Origin: Acidobacteriota bacterium
GTDB taxonomy: Bacteria > Acidobacteriota > Terriglobia > Acidoferrales > 2-02-FULL-67-57
DNA length: 11,115 bases
Direction of reading: 5' to 3'
Assembly: GCA_016210895.1 (NCBI GenBank)
Contig: JACQTG010000113.1
Span: 1-11,115, forward strand
Shown here: positions 1 through 8,361 of the stretch, piece after piece
Position numbering within the stretch: the first letter of the stretch is position 1
How the letters are laid out: each line of letters opens with the position of its first letter
Program-made: the position numbers and the translations under genes
Notes under the pieces: generated by a model
Databases searched by the model: none
What the model was told of the DNA's origin: nothing
The model's input: only the letters and a program-made list of their open reading frames with translations

Positions 1-1149
1 GAGCGTTATCCCCTTCAGCAGCGGCGCATGCCCCTCGTAGGCGAAGTGCACGTCCTCGAACTCAATCCGCTCGCGCACCGGCGGCAGCGCCCGCGCGCCC
101 GGGCGTTCGGGAACGCGCTCCCGGCGATCGAGTAACTCGAACACGCGTTCCGAGCTGCCCAGGGCCTGCTGGAACAAGGTGTAAATGCCGGTCAGGCGCT
201 TGACGGGCTCGTAGAGCCGCACCAGCGCGAAGACAAAAGGAAAGAACATCTCCCGGCTCATCACCCCCTGGGCCACTTGGGTTCGCGCGTACCAGAGCAA
301 TACGGCAATGACGAGCGCGCCCACGATTTCCATCAAGGGCGACGCCAGGGCCGCCGTGCGCACCCAGCGCAGGTTCGTCTCGAGCAAGCCATGAGCCGTC
401 CGGCGAAACTTCCCGGTTTCAAACTCCTCCATGCCGAAGCCTTGCACAATGCGGGAGGCGCTCAAGGTCTCCTGCAGGATCTGGCTCAACTCACCGAGTT
501 GCTCCTGGCTCGAACGGGTCAGGCGGCGGATGCGCCGCCCCAGCCGGGCAATAGGAACAATCAGGAGCGGCACCGCCAAAACGCAGGCCAGGGTCAATTT
601 CCAGTTGATGACCAGGCAGACAGCCAGCAAGACGAGAAACGTGAAAATCTGGCGGAAGAAATCCGCCAGCCAGTGCGAAACGGCGTGCTGGATGCGGTCA
701 ATGTCGTTGATGGCATTGGAAATCAGCCGCCCGGTGGCCTCGCGGTGGAAAAAGCTGAGCGATTGCCGGATGAGATGCTCGTAGAGGTCGTTGCGTAGCG
801 CTGTGACCCCGTGCAGACCGGACCGCTGCACGATATACTCGGCCGCAAACTCGCTTGCCGCCTTCAAGCAAAACACACCGACCAGCGCCACCCCCACCAA
901 CAGCGCCGCCGACTCCACCCCCACCGGGATCCAGTCCTGCAAGTACACCGGCTCGTGCAGATAGGGCAGTTCCACCAGGACGATACTGCCGGCCGCGGCT
1001 GTGGGCTCCAAGACAAACTGCACGACCGAACGAATCAGGAGCACTGTGGCCCCTTCCAGCAGTCCCACCGCAGCCATCAGCACCGCGCCCAACACGAGCC
1101 AGGGGCTTTGGGAACGCGCGTAGCTGAGCAGGCGTCCGAGATTCTTCAT
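1..1149 (-). CDS. MsbA-like lipid ABC exporter, C-terminal part off the window
   Basis: Inner-membrane half-transporter (permease fused to ATPase) of the type that flips lipid A or other lipids. The frame is open from the ATG at 1149 to the window edge, giving 383 residues. It shows a hydrophobic segment at about 16-39, a periplasmic loop of about 40 residues, then segments at about 81-97, 165-182, 186-202 and 272-287. A cytoplasmic coupling stretch carries FFHREATGRLISNAINDIDR (133-152). The nucleotide-binding domain begins at about 361 with FEDVHFAYEG, which includes the aromatic A-loop Tyr371. Walker A and everything after it lie beyond position 1, so ATPase motifs cannot be checked. In-frame GTG codons at 1164 and 1173 are alternative starts; ATG with GAGG a few bases upstream is preferred. 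It lies 78 bases after rapZ and behind its own promoter-like sequence. The lpt operon context favours LPS/lipid A as substrate, but substrate identity is inference. Confidence 0.88.
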   Translation of the reverse strand, partial: MKNLGRLLSYARSQSPWLVLGAVLMAAVGLLEGATVLLIRSVVQFVLEPTAAAGSIVLVELPYLHEPVYLQDWIPVGVESAALLVGVALVGVFCLKAASEFAAEYIVQRSGLHGVTALRNDLYEHLIRQSLSFFHREATGRLISNAINDIDRIQHAVSHWLADFFRQIFTFLVLLAVCLVINWKLTLACVLAVPLLIVPIARLGRRIRRLTRSSQEQLGELSQILQETLSASRIVQGFGMEEFETGKFRRTAHGLLETNLRWVRTAALASPLMEIVGALVIAVLLWYARTQVAQGVMSREMFFPFVFALVRLYEPVKRLTGIYTLFQQALGSSERVFELLDRRERVPERPGARALPPVRERIEFEDVHFAYEGHAPLLKGITL

Positions 1150-1193
1150 TCCGGCCTCATCCACGGCAGGCACAGGCGCGAGCGAAATACCGT

Positions 1194-1223
1194 AGGATAC
1201 GTGGCCACAGCTGTGGGCGTCAA
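1194..1223 (-). promoter_or_regulatory. Sigma-70-like promoter for the MsbA-like exporter
   Basis: Read on the minus strand, TTGACG (1218-1223) is followed after 18 bases by TATCCT (1194-1199). That is 5/6 and 4/6 matches to the -35 and -10 consensus. It begins a few bases after the rapZ stop codon and ends about 45 bases before the exporter ATG. It suggests the exporter can be transcribed separately from rapZ, although read-through is also possible. Called by eye. Confidence 0.45.
1205..1216. repeat. Perfect 12-base palindrome inside the exporter promoter
   Basis: CCACAGCTGTGG is a perfect palindrome and lies wholly in the 18-base spacer between the proposed -35 and -10 boxes of the exporter promoter. 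This is a classic position for a dimeric repressor or MerR-type regulator. In RNA it could form only a short 6-bp stem with no loop, so a DNA operator role is more plausible than a terminator. No regulator is identifiable from the window. Confidence 0.4.
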
Positions 1224-1227
1224 CTCA

Positions 1228-2142
1228 CTAGGCCGCTTTGGGCAGGTCGCGATGTCGCACGCGCACGGAGAACCCCTGGCGGGTCAGCTCCTTGCGCAGG
1301 CGCTCGGCCAGCGCCACCGAGCGGTGCTGGCCGCCGGTGCAGCCCAGGGCCACGGTCAAGTAGCTCTTCCCTTCCCGCACGTAGTGCGGAATCAAATAAG
1401 TCAGCAGTGACCGCAGGCGACTGAGAAATTCTCGCGTTTGGGGAAAGGAAAAGACGTAGCGCAGGACGCGCTGGTCGCGGCCGGTCAGCCGTTTGAGTCG
1501 GGGAACAAAGTTCGGATTGGGCAGAAAACGCACGTCGAAGACGAGGTCGGCATCGGTCGGAACCCCATAGCGATAGCCAAAGCTCTCCACCGACAGAATG
1601 AGCGGCCGCTTGCGGTCGGCACCAACCAGGTTTTCGCGGACAAACCGGCGCAGGTCGTGCGGTGAAAAGGTGCTGGTGTCCAACAGCAAATCAGCCAGGG
1701 TGCGAATCGGCTGCAACAACGCCCGTTCGCGTCGAATCTCCGCGGACAAGGGCAGACCCAGACCGAGCGGATGCGGGCGCCGCGTCTCGCCGAACCGCCG
1801 CATCAGAACCTCATCACTGGCCTCAACAAAAACCAGCGTGGTGGGCACGTCACGCCGGAGCTGTTGGTAGAGCCGGGGAAATTGCGCCAGCGCCCGTCCC
1901 CCGCGCACGTCCACCCCGAGCGCCGCCCGCTGGATTTCCCCGCCAGCTTTCACGTACAGGTCGGCAAAGGTCGGAATCAACTCAACCGGTAGGTTGTCCA
2001 CGCAATAGTAGCCGATGTCTTCAAAGGCCTTCAGCAGGGAACCCTTCCCGGCTCCGCTCAGCCCGGTGACGATGACGAGGGGAGCGGCCGGGGAACTCTT
2101 GACGACGCGAGAGGTTCGAGAACGGGTTCGTCGGACGCGCAT
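1228..2142 (-). CDS. rapZ: RapZ/YvcJ-family nucleotide-binding protein
   Basis: Cytosolic P-loop protein. In enterobacteria RapZ senses an amino-sugar metabolite and directs RNase E to the sRNA GlmZ; in other phyla the role is less clear. At 304 residues it is slightly longer than the usual 280-290 because of a basic N-terminal tail of about 20 residues (RVRRTRSRTSR). Visible blocks are the P-loop GLSGAGKGS (27-35), the family signature YYCVDNLPVELIP (45-57), GVDVRGG (76-82), FDVRFLPNPNF (202-212), and the C-terminal ligand-binding block GCTGGQHRSV (267-276) with VRHRDL (295-300). The usual Ser/Thr after the P-loop lysine is Gly34, with Ser35 next. The ATG at 2142 is 13 bases after the rpoN stop and has no clear ribosome binding site, so translational coupling is likely. 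Family assignment is secure; RNA adapter function here is inference. Confidence 0.95.
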   Translation of the reverse strand: MRVRRTRSRTSRVVKSSPAAPLVIVTGLSGAGKGSLLKAFEDIGYYCVDNLPVELIPTFADLYVKAGGEIQRAALGVDVRGGRALAQFPRLYQQLRRDVPTTLVFVEASDEVLMRRFGETRRPHPLGLGLPLSAEIRRERALLQPIRTLADLLLDTSTFSPHDLRRFVRENLVGADRKRPLILSVESFGYRYGVPTDADLVFDVRFLPNPNFVPRLKRLTGRDQRVLRYVFSFPQTREFLSRLRSLLTYLIPHYVREGKSYLTVALGCTGGQHRSVALAERLRKELTRQGFSVRVRHRDLPKAA

Positions 2143-2155
2143 GGCGCGGCGGCGA

Positions 2156-3589
2156 TCAAGCCTTCACGCGGCGCTGGTGCGTGCTGGGAATCTTCATATC
2201 CTCGCGGTACTTGGCCACCGTGCGGCGCGTCACGTGAATCCCCTCTGCGCTCAGCCGTTTGGCGATCTCCTCATCGGTGAGCGGGTGACGCGCGTCTTCC
2301 TCTTCAATCATCTTGCGCACGCGGCGCTTCAGCGCCAGCAGAGACGTGTCGGCCCCTTGCGGGCCGCCCACCGCCTCGGAGAAAAAGAAACGCAGCGCGT
2401 ACACACCCTGGGGCGTGATGGCGTACTTGTTGGCCACCGCGCGGCTCACCGTTGAGGGATGCACACCCACTTCCTCGGCCACTTCCTTGATCATGAGAGG
2501 CCGGAGGGCGTCAGGACCGCGGTCGAGAAACTCGCGCTGGCGCTCCAGGATGATCTCGCACACCCGGCGGATGGTCTGTTTGCGCTGTTCGATGTTTTTC
2601 AGCAGTTGAATGGCCGCCGTGAAGCGCTCCCGGACATAGTGGCGGACCTCTTTGGTGGCGGAGCGGCGATCGAGCAGGCGGCGATAGACGGGGCTCAAGC
2701 GCAACTGGGGTAGCTCATCTTCGTTCAAGATTGCCTGATAGGTGTCGCCTACCTTGACAAAGGCCACATCCGGCTCGACCAGCCGCGGCTGGCTCTGGTT
2801 GTAGCGCTGCCCGGGGCGCGGGTCGAGCCCCCGGATGACTTCGATGGCCGCCAGTACCGCCGGCAAGGGGCGATTCAGCGCCCGGGCAATCTCGCGGTAT
2901 TGCTTGTTCTGCACCTGTTTGAGAAAGTCGCTGACAATCTGCCGTGCCAGCGTGTTTTCTGGCTCGAGCGCCTGCAGCTGCAGCAGGAGGCATTCGCGGA
3001 CATCGCGCGCGGCCACGCCGAGCGGGTCAAACTCCTGCACGAGCTTGAGGGCTTCTTCCACCTGCGCCAGCTCGTGGTTTCCGCTGCTGGCGATTTCTTC
3101 CAGGGTGGCGGTCAGGTAGCCATCTTCGTTCAAGTTGCCGATGATGGAACGCGCCGCCTCCCTGACCGGCTCAACGACCACCGTCAAACTCAGCTGCCAC
3201 TCCAGGTGATCGACGAGACTTCCCGGCCGGGAGAGGATGTTCTCAAACGAAGGCCGCTCGACGGTTTCCACTTCCCGGTTCCGGTCGGTGGCATCGGCAT
3301 ACTCTTCAAACAGCGCCTGGATGTCGAACTCTTCGAACGGATCGCTCACCTCGTCCACCGGTGTTTCGCTCTCGCTCGCCGAAGCCGCTTCCCCGCCAGC
3401 ATCCTCGTCCCGCGGGAGCCCATCTTCGCTCACTTCCTCCAGTACCGGGTTCTGCATCAACTCCTGCTCGATCATCTCCTTCAACTCCAGCCGGTTGAGC
3501 TGGAGCAGGCTGACCATTTGTACCAGGCCAGGGGTGAGGATTTGTTTCTGCGCGACCTTGAGGTAAAGTTTGGGCTCCAGCCAGCTCAT
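2156..3589 (-). CDS. rpoN: RNA polymerase sigma-54 factor
   Basis: Alternative sigma factor that recognises -24/-12 promoters and needs AAA+ activators to open DNA. The 477-residue product is of normal length. Region I is Gln/Leu-rich (about 1-50, with VAQKQILTPGLVQMVSLLQL). Region II is acidic (about 51-110). The core-binding domain spans about 115-300 and includes GNLNEDGYLT (151-160) and EFDPLGVAARDVRECLLLQL (186-205). A helix-turn-helix lies at about 366-388 (IKEVAEEVGVHPSTVSRAV), and the RpoN box reads TRRTVAKYRE (454-463), with Thr in place of the usual first Ala. The ATG at 3589 lies 12 bases after the lptB stop and retains the whole of region I. Its position after lptB is widely conserved in Gram-negative bacteria. 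No hpf or ptsN follows; rapZ comes directly next. Confidence 0.97.
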   Translation of the reverse strand: MSWLEPKLYLKVAQKQILTPGLVQMVSLLQLNRLELKEMIEQELMQNPVLEEVSEDGLPRDEDAGGEAASASESETPVDEVSDPFEEFDIQALFEEYADATDRNREVETVERPSFENILSRPGSLVDHLEWQLSLTVVVEPVREAARSIIGNLNEDGYLTATLEEIASSGNHELAQVEEALKLVQEFDPLGVAARDVRECLLLQLQALEPENTLARQIVSDFLKQVQNKQYREIARALNRPLPAVLAAIEVIRGLDPRPGQRYNQSQPRLVEPDVAFVKVGDTYQAILNEDELPQLRLSPVYRRLLDRRSATKEVRHYVRERFTAAIQLLKNIEQRKQTIRRVCEIILERQREFLDRGPDALRPLMIKEVAEEVGVHPSTVSRAVANKYAITPQGVYALRFFFSEAVGGPQGADTSLLALKRRVRKMIEEEDARHPLTDEEIAKRLSAEGIHVTRRTVAKYREDMKIPSTHQRRVKA

Positions 3590-3601
3590 CGCCTGTACCC
3601 G

Positions 3602-4327
3602 TTAGTGTAGCTGGAACTGTTCCCCGAGGTAAATGCGCCGCACCTCGGGGTCACTGCCGAGGTGCGCGGGGCTGCCACTGCGAAAGATCTTCCCGTTGTG
3701 CATGATGTAGGCGCGGTCCGTGACGCGCAGGGTCTCGCGCACATTATGGTCGGTGACCAGCACTCCGATGCCGCGGGCGCACAGGTCGCGAATGGTTTTC
3801 TGGATGTCGAGCACGGTGATGGGGTCGATGCCCGAAAAGGGCTCATCGAGCAGGATGAAAGACGGAGAAATAACGAGCGTGCGCGCGATCTCGACTCGGC
3901 GCCGTTCACCCCCGGACAGCGTGTACGCGCGGTTGTGGCGGACGTGGATCAATCCCATCCCATCCAGGAGCTCCTCCAAGCGTTCGCGGCGGTGCGCGGG
4001 GGTCAGCGGCTGCGTCTCCAGCACCGCCAGGATATTCTCCTCTACGGTCAACTTGCGAAACACCGAAGGCTCCTGCGGGAGGTAGCCGACTCCGTAGCGA
4101 GCCCGCAAATACATGGGAAAGGGCGTCAGATTAGTCCCGTTCAGAAGTACGCGTCCCGAGTCGGGACTCAACAGCCCTACAACGAGATGGAAGGTGGTGG
4201 TCTTTCCGGCCCCATTCGGGCCCAGCAACCCTACGACTTCGCCCTGCGCAACCTCAAAGCTGACGTCATCAACGACGCTGCGGCCCCGAAAAGATTTGTT
4301 CAGTTCGATGCCGGTCAACTTGAGCAT
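3602..4327 (-). CDS. lptB: LPS export ABC transporter ATP-binding protein LptB
   Basis: Cytoplasmic ATPase of the LptB2FG complex, which extracts LPS from the inner membrane and pushes it along the Lpt bridge. The 241-residue length matches the family. All motifs are present: Walker A GPNGAGKT (36-43), Q-loop [19 protein letters not shown] (81-99, Gln85), signature [13 protein letters not shown] (137-149), Walker B ILLDEP (158-163, catalytic Glu162), D-loop SGIDP (165-169), and switch His194 in VTDHNVRE. The [13 protein letters not shown] sequence and the C-terminal [11 protein letters not shown] are typical of LptB rather than of branched-chain amino-acid ATPases. It starts 3 bases after the LptC/LptA-like gene stops and ends 12 bases before rpoN, which indicates one operon. 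LptF and LptG are not in the window. Confidence 0.96.
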   Translation of the reverse strand: MLKLTGIELNKSFRGRSVVDDVSFEVAQGEVVGLLGPNGAGKTTTFHLVVGLLSPDSGRVLLNGTNLTPFPMYLRARYGVGYLPQEPSVFRKLTVEENILAVLETQPLTPAHRRERLEELLDGMGLIHVRHNRAYTLSGGERRRVEIARTLVISPSFILLDEPFSGIDPITVLDIQKTIRDLCARGIGVLVTDHNVRETLRVTDRAYIMHNGKIFRSGSPAHLGSDPEVRRIYLGEQFQLH

Positions 4328-4330
4328 TCG

Positions 4331-6529
4331 TCAGTGTGCCCACGTGCGACGTGTGACGACTCGCGAACCTGCCCCCGACTCGATCAAAATCGTATCATCC
4401 GCTAACCGGAAAGTCAATCGAGCCCCACGCGTGGTGCCATACTGCGCGTCAGCGAGTTCCGGCTCGCCGCCCCAGAGCACGATGGTCTGCGCGACCGCCT
4501 CGTATTCGGCGTTTTCCGCCTGGGCGCGGCGGCCAGCCTGCTCGATCACCACGCCACCACTCGCGCGGGCCCGGTCTACCGCCGCGCTACCACCCCTTGT
4601 GTCGGGGGAGAGAAAAACTTCCAGCTGCTCCGTGTGCCAGGAGCCAAGAACGCCCTCGCCGCGGACACCTCCCGTGAACAGGCCACGGCGGTCCGGCTCT
4701 GAATACGCAAACCGCGGGCTCGCCACCCGCAGCAGACGCATTTCGGAACTCTTGCCCGAAGAGCTCTGCACGAGGAAGCTCTTCACGTCTCCGTATGCCA
4801 GGACTGACGCCGGAGAGTCTCCCAATTCAATCGTATCGGCTTCCAGGCGGTTGTCGCCCTGCCAGAGCCGGGCCTGTCCGCTGTAGCGGGCCCAGCCGGG
4901 GCTTCCCGGCAGGTTACGCTCACCGTGCATTTCCTGAGCCGTCAAGTGAACCGGCAGGGCCGAACCCAGCAGGCGTGTCGCCGCGCGGCCGGCATAGGTC
5001 GTGCGCACGTCGCCGGTGGCAGCGATGCCCGCATCGCGTTGATTGAGCGCAACCCGCTGGGCGGTGAGGCGCAGCCGGTCGTCCCAAAGCGTGGGCTGCT
5101 GCGTCAGCAGAAAAACACCGCGCTCGGCTTCGTACCGGGCGCGTCCGGCCGTGGCCTGGCGTGTCTCTTCGCGATAACGAAACTCACCCCACTGCTCGGC
5201 CCACGCCAACGCGCCCGCGGCAGTGAATTCAGCCCGCAGTTCTTCACTGGTGGTGCGTCGGATGGGCTGTCCGGGGACCTGCCAACTGCTCTCCACCTGG
5301 CCGCGCGCGGCTAACGTTGTCAGACGATTATTTTCGTCAAAGCCGAGCTCAATCTGCTCGGCTTCAATCTGGCGTCGTTCGCCATCGGCCAGCGTGGTCG
5401 CCAGCACTCCGCGCGAATGGGTCACCACACGCTCGGCGGCACTCCCTCCGGGATGGAGCGACAACTCTATTTTCTCGGCCGCCAGCTCACGCGTCTCCTG
5501 TGGGAGAAATGATCGCAGCCGGGCATCTCCCTCCACCAACACACGTTCCACCCAGCCGTCCTTCTCGTGGAAATGAATCTGTACCTGCCGGCAGGACAGT
5601 ATTTCCCGGCTCCCGCCCTCCCGCACGAGCTCCACCTGACCGTGCGCACGCACGCGCGTGAGCCCGCCGGCGGGGGTGAACTCCGCCGTCGCGTGCTCAG
5701 CGCGTAGGGTCGAGGAAGCCTCGCCGGAGCGCGCCTGTGCGGTCAGGCCGCCGCCCGCCTCCACGCGCTCGACTTGATAGGTGGAGTTCAGCGCGAGCGT
5801 GAGCGCTTCGGCAACCAGTTGTCGGTCACCGAGTGCGATGGACAGAGGTGGCTGCAACTGCAGGAGGCGTTGCTGGCTGTTGTAGGCGAGTTGACGACCG
5901 CGCACGCGGAGCGGCGGCTCTCCCTCGCGGGGGAGAACAATCTCAACCTCTCGTTCGAGGACGACCGCGGGCTGCCCGGGCTGGTAGCGCAAACCCACAC
6001 CCTGACCGTGGCCGCCGGGAAACTCAAACGTTACCCGCTCCGGCGTACGTGCGACACCTGTGGCTTGGTCGAAGCGGACGCGCGACGTCTCAATGCGCAG
6101 CCGGTGGTCTGTGGTCTCGCGGGACCGGGGGGAGACTGAGGCCGCCAAGTCAAAGGTCACCGGGTCGGGGCAAACAATTTGCTCTGCCGCCGAGGCATCG
6201 TATTCACAGCGCCCGGTGCGAATCTCATCGGCCCGATTGCCATTGGCTCCGTAGACGATGACCGAGACCTCTTCGAGAATCGTTTTCTGCGCCTGCCGTT
6301 CGATTGTGCGGGAAGCCTCAATGACAAACAGGGTCTGGCCGGCTTCCGAGCGGGAAAAGGTGAATCCGTGCGCTTGCTGGCGGATGTCGCCCGCCACCGC
6401 CCGCACACCTTTCCGGGCTTGGTAGGCGCGCCAGGCGCGGATCGAGTACGCGGCCGCGGTAGCGAGCAGGACAATAAGGGCAACAGCGAGCGTCAGGCGG
6501 CGGAGCTTTTCAATCGGCGGCCGGCGCAT
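4331..6529 (-). CDS. Giant LptC/LptA-like (OstA-fold) LPS transport bridge protein
   Basis: Membrane-anchored periplasmic protein predicted to carry LPS from LptB2FG towards the outer membrane. Its 732 residues compare with about 190 each for Escherichia coli LptC and LptA. It has a short cytoplasmic N-terminus, one transmembrane anchor (about 11-29, LTLAVALIVLLATAAAYSI), an LptC-like region (about 45-200), and then successive beta-rich OstA-like units. The clearest are 386-412 (IEAEQIELGFDENN followed by LAARGQV), 547-582 (ARYSGQARLWQGDNRLEADT, then a GDV end) and 653-727 (ASGGVVIEQAGRRAQAENAE, then the LptA-type closing strand region). No lipobox is visible. Its gene precedes lptB by 3 bases, the place occupied by lptC/lptA in other bacteria. 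The start at 6529 gives an intact anchor and lies about 20 bases after a -10-like TATACT. Product family is likely; the number of repeats and bridging without a separate LptA are inference. Confidence 0.85.
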   Translation of the reverse strand: MRRPPIEKLRRLTLAVALIVLLATAAAYSIRAWRAYQARKGVRAVAGDIRQQAHGFTFSRSEAGQTLFVIEASRTIERQAQKTILEEVSVIVYGANGNRADEIRTGRCEYDASAAEQIVCPDPVTFDLAASVSPRSRETTDHRLRIETSRVRFDQATGVARTPERVTFEFPGGHGQGVGLRYQPGQPAVVLEREVEIVLPREGEPPLRVRGRQLAYNSQQRLLQLQPPLSIALGDRQLVAEALTLALNSTYQVERVEAGGGLTAQARSGEASSTLRAEHATAEFTPAGGLTRVRAHGQVELVREGGSREILSCRQVQIHFHEKDGWVERVLVEGDARLRSFLPQETRELAAEKIELSLHPGGSAAERVVTHSRGVLATTLADGERRQIEAEQIELGFDENNRLTTLAARGQVESSWQVPGQPIRRTTSEELRAEFTAAGALAWAEQWGEFRYREETRQATAGRARYEAERGVFLLTQQPTLWDDRLRLTAQRVALNQRDAGIAATGDVRTTYAGRAATRLLGSALPVHLTAQEMHGERNLPGSPGWARYSGQARLWQGDNRLEADTIELGDSPASVLAYGDVKSFLVQSSSGKSSEMRLLRVASPRFAYSEPDRRGLFTGGVRGEGVLGSWHTEQLEVFLSPDTRGGSAAVDRARASGGVVIEQAGRRAQAENAEYEAVAQTIVLWGGEPELADAQYGTTRGARLTFRLADDTILIESGAGSRVVTRRTWAH

Positions 6530-6548
6530 CCCTCTCTGCCTCAGAAGC

Positions 6549-6578
6549 AGTATAGGCAGCTAGGACGCAGGCGGGCAA
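6549..6578 (-). promoter_or_regulatory. Sigma-70-like promoter for the lptCA-lptB-rpoN-rapZ unit
   Basis: On the minus strand TTGCCC (6573-6578) and TATACT (6549-6554) are separated by 18 bases, with 4/6 and 5/6 consensus matches. The site lies in the 62-base gap between the aldehyde dehydrogenase stop and the LptC/LptA-like ATG, so the envelope/sigma operon can be transcribed apart from the microcompartment pair. A 6-base inverted repeat (6536-6541 with 6554-6559) flanks the -10 box. Called by eye. Confidence 0.5.
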
Positions 6579-6591
6579 CAGCCGAGTGGCT

Positions 6592-8346
6592 CTACTCGCC
6601 GCGCCCAGCCAGAACGCCGGCGCTGGCCGAGGTTTCGACAAAGACGTTGCGTTCGAAGCCCAGGTCTCGCGCCGAGGGTGTCAGAATCGTCCGTGGAGAA
6701 ATCCAGATTTTTTCCTGCCGCAGGAGCGCCGCCCGCACATCGCTCTCGCTGACGAATTCGGCCACCGGGCGCGACAGCGCGGGAGTGGCCGGCGTGGCCT
6801 GCACGACTGGTGCCGGGCTCACGGGCGCCTGGGGCACACCCTTCTGGGAGAGGAACCGCTCGACCACGCGGGCAATGGTGGCGCGCGGCGGGGTTGCTCC
6901 TGCTGCAACCGGTTGCGTTGGCCGGGCCGCAACAGCCGGCGCGGGTTCTGCAGCCCGAGGCGCCGCGGCCACACGCTCGGTCGCATGTGTTACGGGTCGT
7001 GTCTCCCAGGCAATGCGCTTGAGGTTGATCAGGTGCAGTGGCGAAATGTTGTCCGAAGTGATGTTCCCGCCCGCGGCGCCGCACCCCAGCGTCATCGCAG
7101 GAAACAGCCGGGTCGAATGGCCGATGGAACCATGCGGTGCGGGCGTGTTCACCACCACCCGATAGGCGGGGATGCGCTGGCCAAACTCGCGGACCACGGC
7201 TTCATTGTTGGAATGAATCACGGCGGTGTGGCCGAGGCCACCAAACTGCAAGAGTTGCGTCGCCAACTTCGCCGCCTCCTCCCAGTTGGCCACAGTGTAA
7301 AAGGCGAGAATCGGCGAGAGCTTCTCGGCCGAGAGTGGGTGCTCGCGGCCCACCCCGGTCAGTGGAGCCACGAGCACGCGCGTGGTCGGCGGCACGCGAA
7401 TGCCCGCCATCTCGGCGATGACCGTGGCTGCCCGACCCACGATTTTTGGATTCACGGTAAAAGTGTCCGGCCGGATGACGAGGCGTCCCAGAGTCTCGAT
7501 TTCTTGCGGGTTCAAGAAATAGGCGCCCTGGGCGCGCAACTCGGCCAGCACCGCCTCCCGCACCGACGCTTCGGCCAGGATGGCCTGCTCCGCCGAACAG
7601 AGGGTTCCGTTGTCGAAGCACTTCCCCGTGAGGGTATCGGCCACCGCCTTTTGGACATTGGCCGTCCGCTCAATGAACACGGGCACGTTGCCGGGGCCGA
7701 CGCCGAAGGCGGGCTTGCCGGAGCTGTAGGCGGCGCGTACCAGGCCCGTGCCGCCGGTGGCCAGAATCACGCCCACGCGGCGGTGGCGCATCAACTCCTG
7801 CGTGGCCGCCATGGTGATCTGTGTCATACAGCCGATGATGCCTTCGGGCGCCCCGACTTTGAGTGCCGCGCGGTACATGATGTCCGAGGTCGCGCAGATG
7901 CAGCGGCGGGCCGACGGATGGGGACTCAGGATGACGGCGTTGCGCCCCTTGAGGGAGATAAGAGTCTTGTAGATGGCCGTCGAGGTCGGATTCGTCGAGG
8001 GAATGATGGCGGCGACCAGGCCGACCGGCTCGGCCACTTCCAAAACGCGGTTCTCGCGGTCCTCGCGCAGGATGCCCACGGTTTTCATCGAGCGGATGGC
8101 CCGATAGACATCCTGCGAGGAAAAGAGATTTTTGGTGACCTTGTCCTTGACGTTGCCGAAGCCGGTCTCCTCGACCGCCACCCGGGCCAACTCCTCGGCT
8201 GCCGCCGTGGCCGCCGCGGCAATGGCGTCAAGCACGGCATCGACCTGGGCCTGCGAGAAAGTAGCGAACTTCTGCTGTGCCTGCGCGGCACGGTCAATCA
8301 GGTCGCGTACTTCCTGGAGCGATTGCAAGTCGGCGTCACGCACCAT
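6592..8346 (-). CDS. CoA-acylating aldehyde dehydrogenase, microcompartment type, with C-terminal extension
   Basis: Predicted to oxidise an aldehyde to acyl-CoA with NAD and CoA, as EutE, PduP and the N-terminal half of AdhE do. The catalytic core spans about 1-450: [20 protein letters not shown] (111-130), [20 protein letters not shown] (195-214), GVGPGNVP, the nucleophile block [12 protein letters not shown] (243-254, Cys250), and [20 protein letters not shown] (406-425), followed by a close match to the AdhE-type [12 protein letters not shown]. The family usually ends near 460; this protein runs to 584. The tail is an Ala/Pro-rich linker (about 455-487), a predicted amphipathic helix [13 protein letters not shown] (489-501), a second Pro-rich linker (504-527), and a conserved-looking block [20 protein letters not shown] (533-552) then [13 protein letters not shown]. 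The helix resembles a shell encapsulation peptide. GAGG lies 8 bases before the ATG. The shell-protein gene is directly upstream. The actual aldehyde substrate cannot be read from the sequence. Confidence 0.92.
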   Translation of the reverse strand: MVRDADLQSLQEVRDLIDRAAQAQQKFATFSQAQVDAVLDAIAAAATAAAEELARVAVEETGFGNVKDKVTKNLFSSQDVYRAIRSMKTVGILREDRENRVLEVAEPVGLVAAIIPSTNPTSTAIYKTLISLKGRNAVILSPHPSARRCICATSDIMYRAALKVGAPEGIIGCMTQITMAATQELMRHRRVGVILATGGTGLVRAAYSSGKPAFGVGPGNVPVFIERTANVQKAVADTLTGKCFDNGTLCSAEQAILAEASVREAVLAELRAQGAYFLNPQEIETLGRLVIRPDTFTVNPKIVGRAATVIAEMAGIRVPPTTRVLVAPLTGVGREHPLSAEKLSPILAFYTVANWEEAAKLATQLLQFGGLGHTAVIHSNNEAVVREFGQRIPAYRVVVNTPAPHGSIGHSTRLFPAMTLGCGAAGGNITSDNISPLHLINLKRIAWETRPVTHATERVAAAPRAAEPAPAVAARPTQPVAAGATPPRATIARVVERFLSQKGVPQAPVSPAPVVQATPATPALSRPVAEFVSESDVRAALLRQEKIWISPRTILTPSARDLGFERNVFVETSASAGVLAGRGE

Positions 8347-8361
8347 CGTCCCACCCTCGCG

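Noticed and set aside
277..1410. Plus-strand open frames opposite the exporter and rapZ
   Set aside because: Products are Gln/Arg/His-rich with no family resemblance, and the minus strand encodes an ABC exporter permease and RapZ in the same DNA.
3662..4886. Plus-strand frames of about 250 codons opposite lptB and the LptC/LptA-like gene
   Set aside because: They overlap complete, motif-rich minus-strand genes and show no domain.
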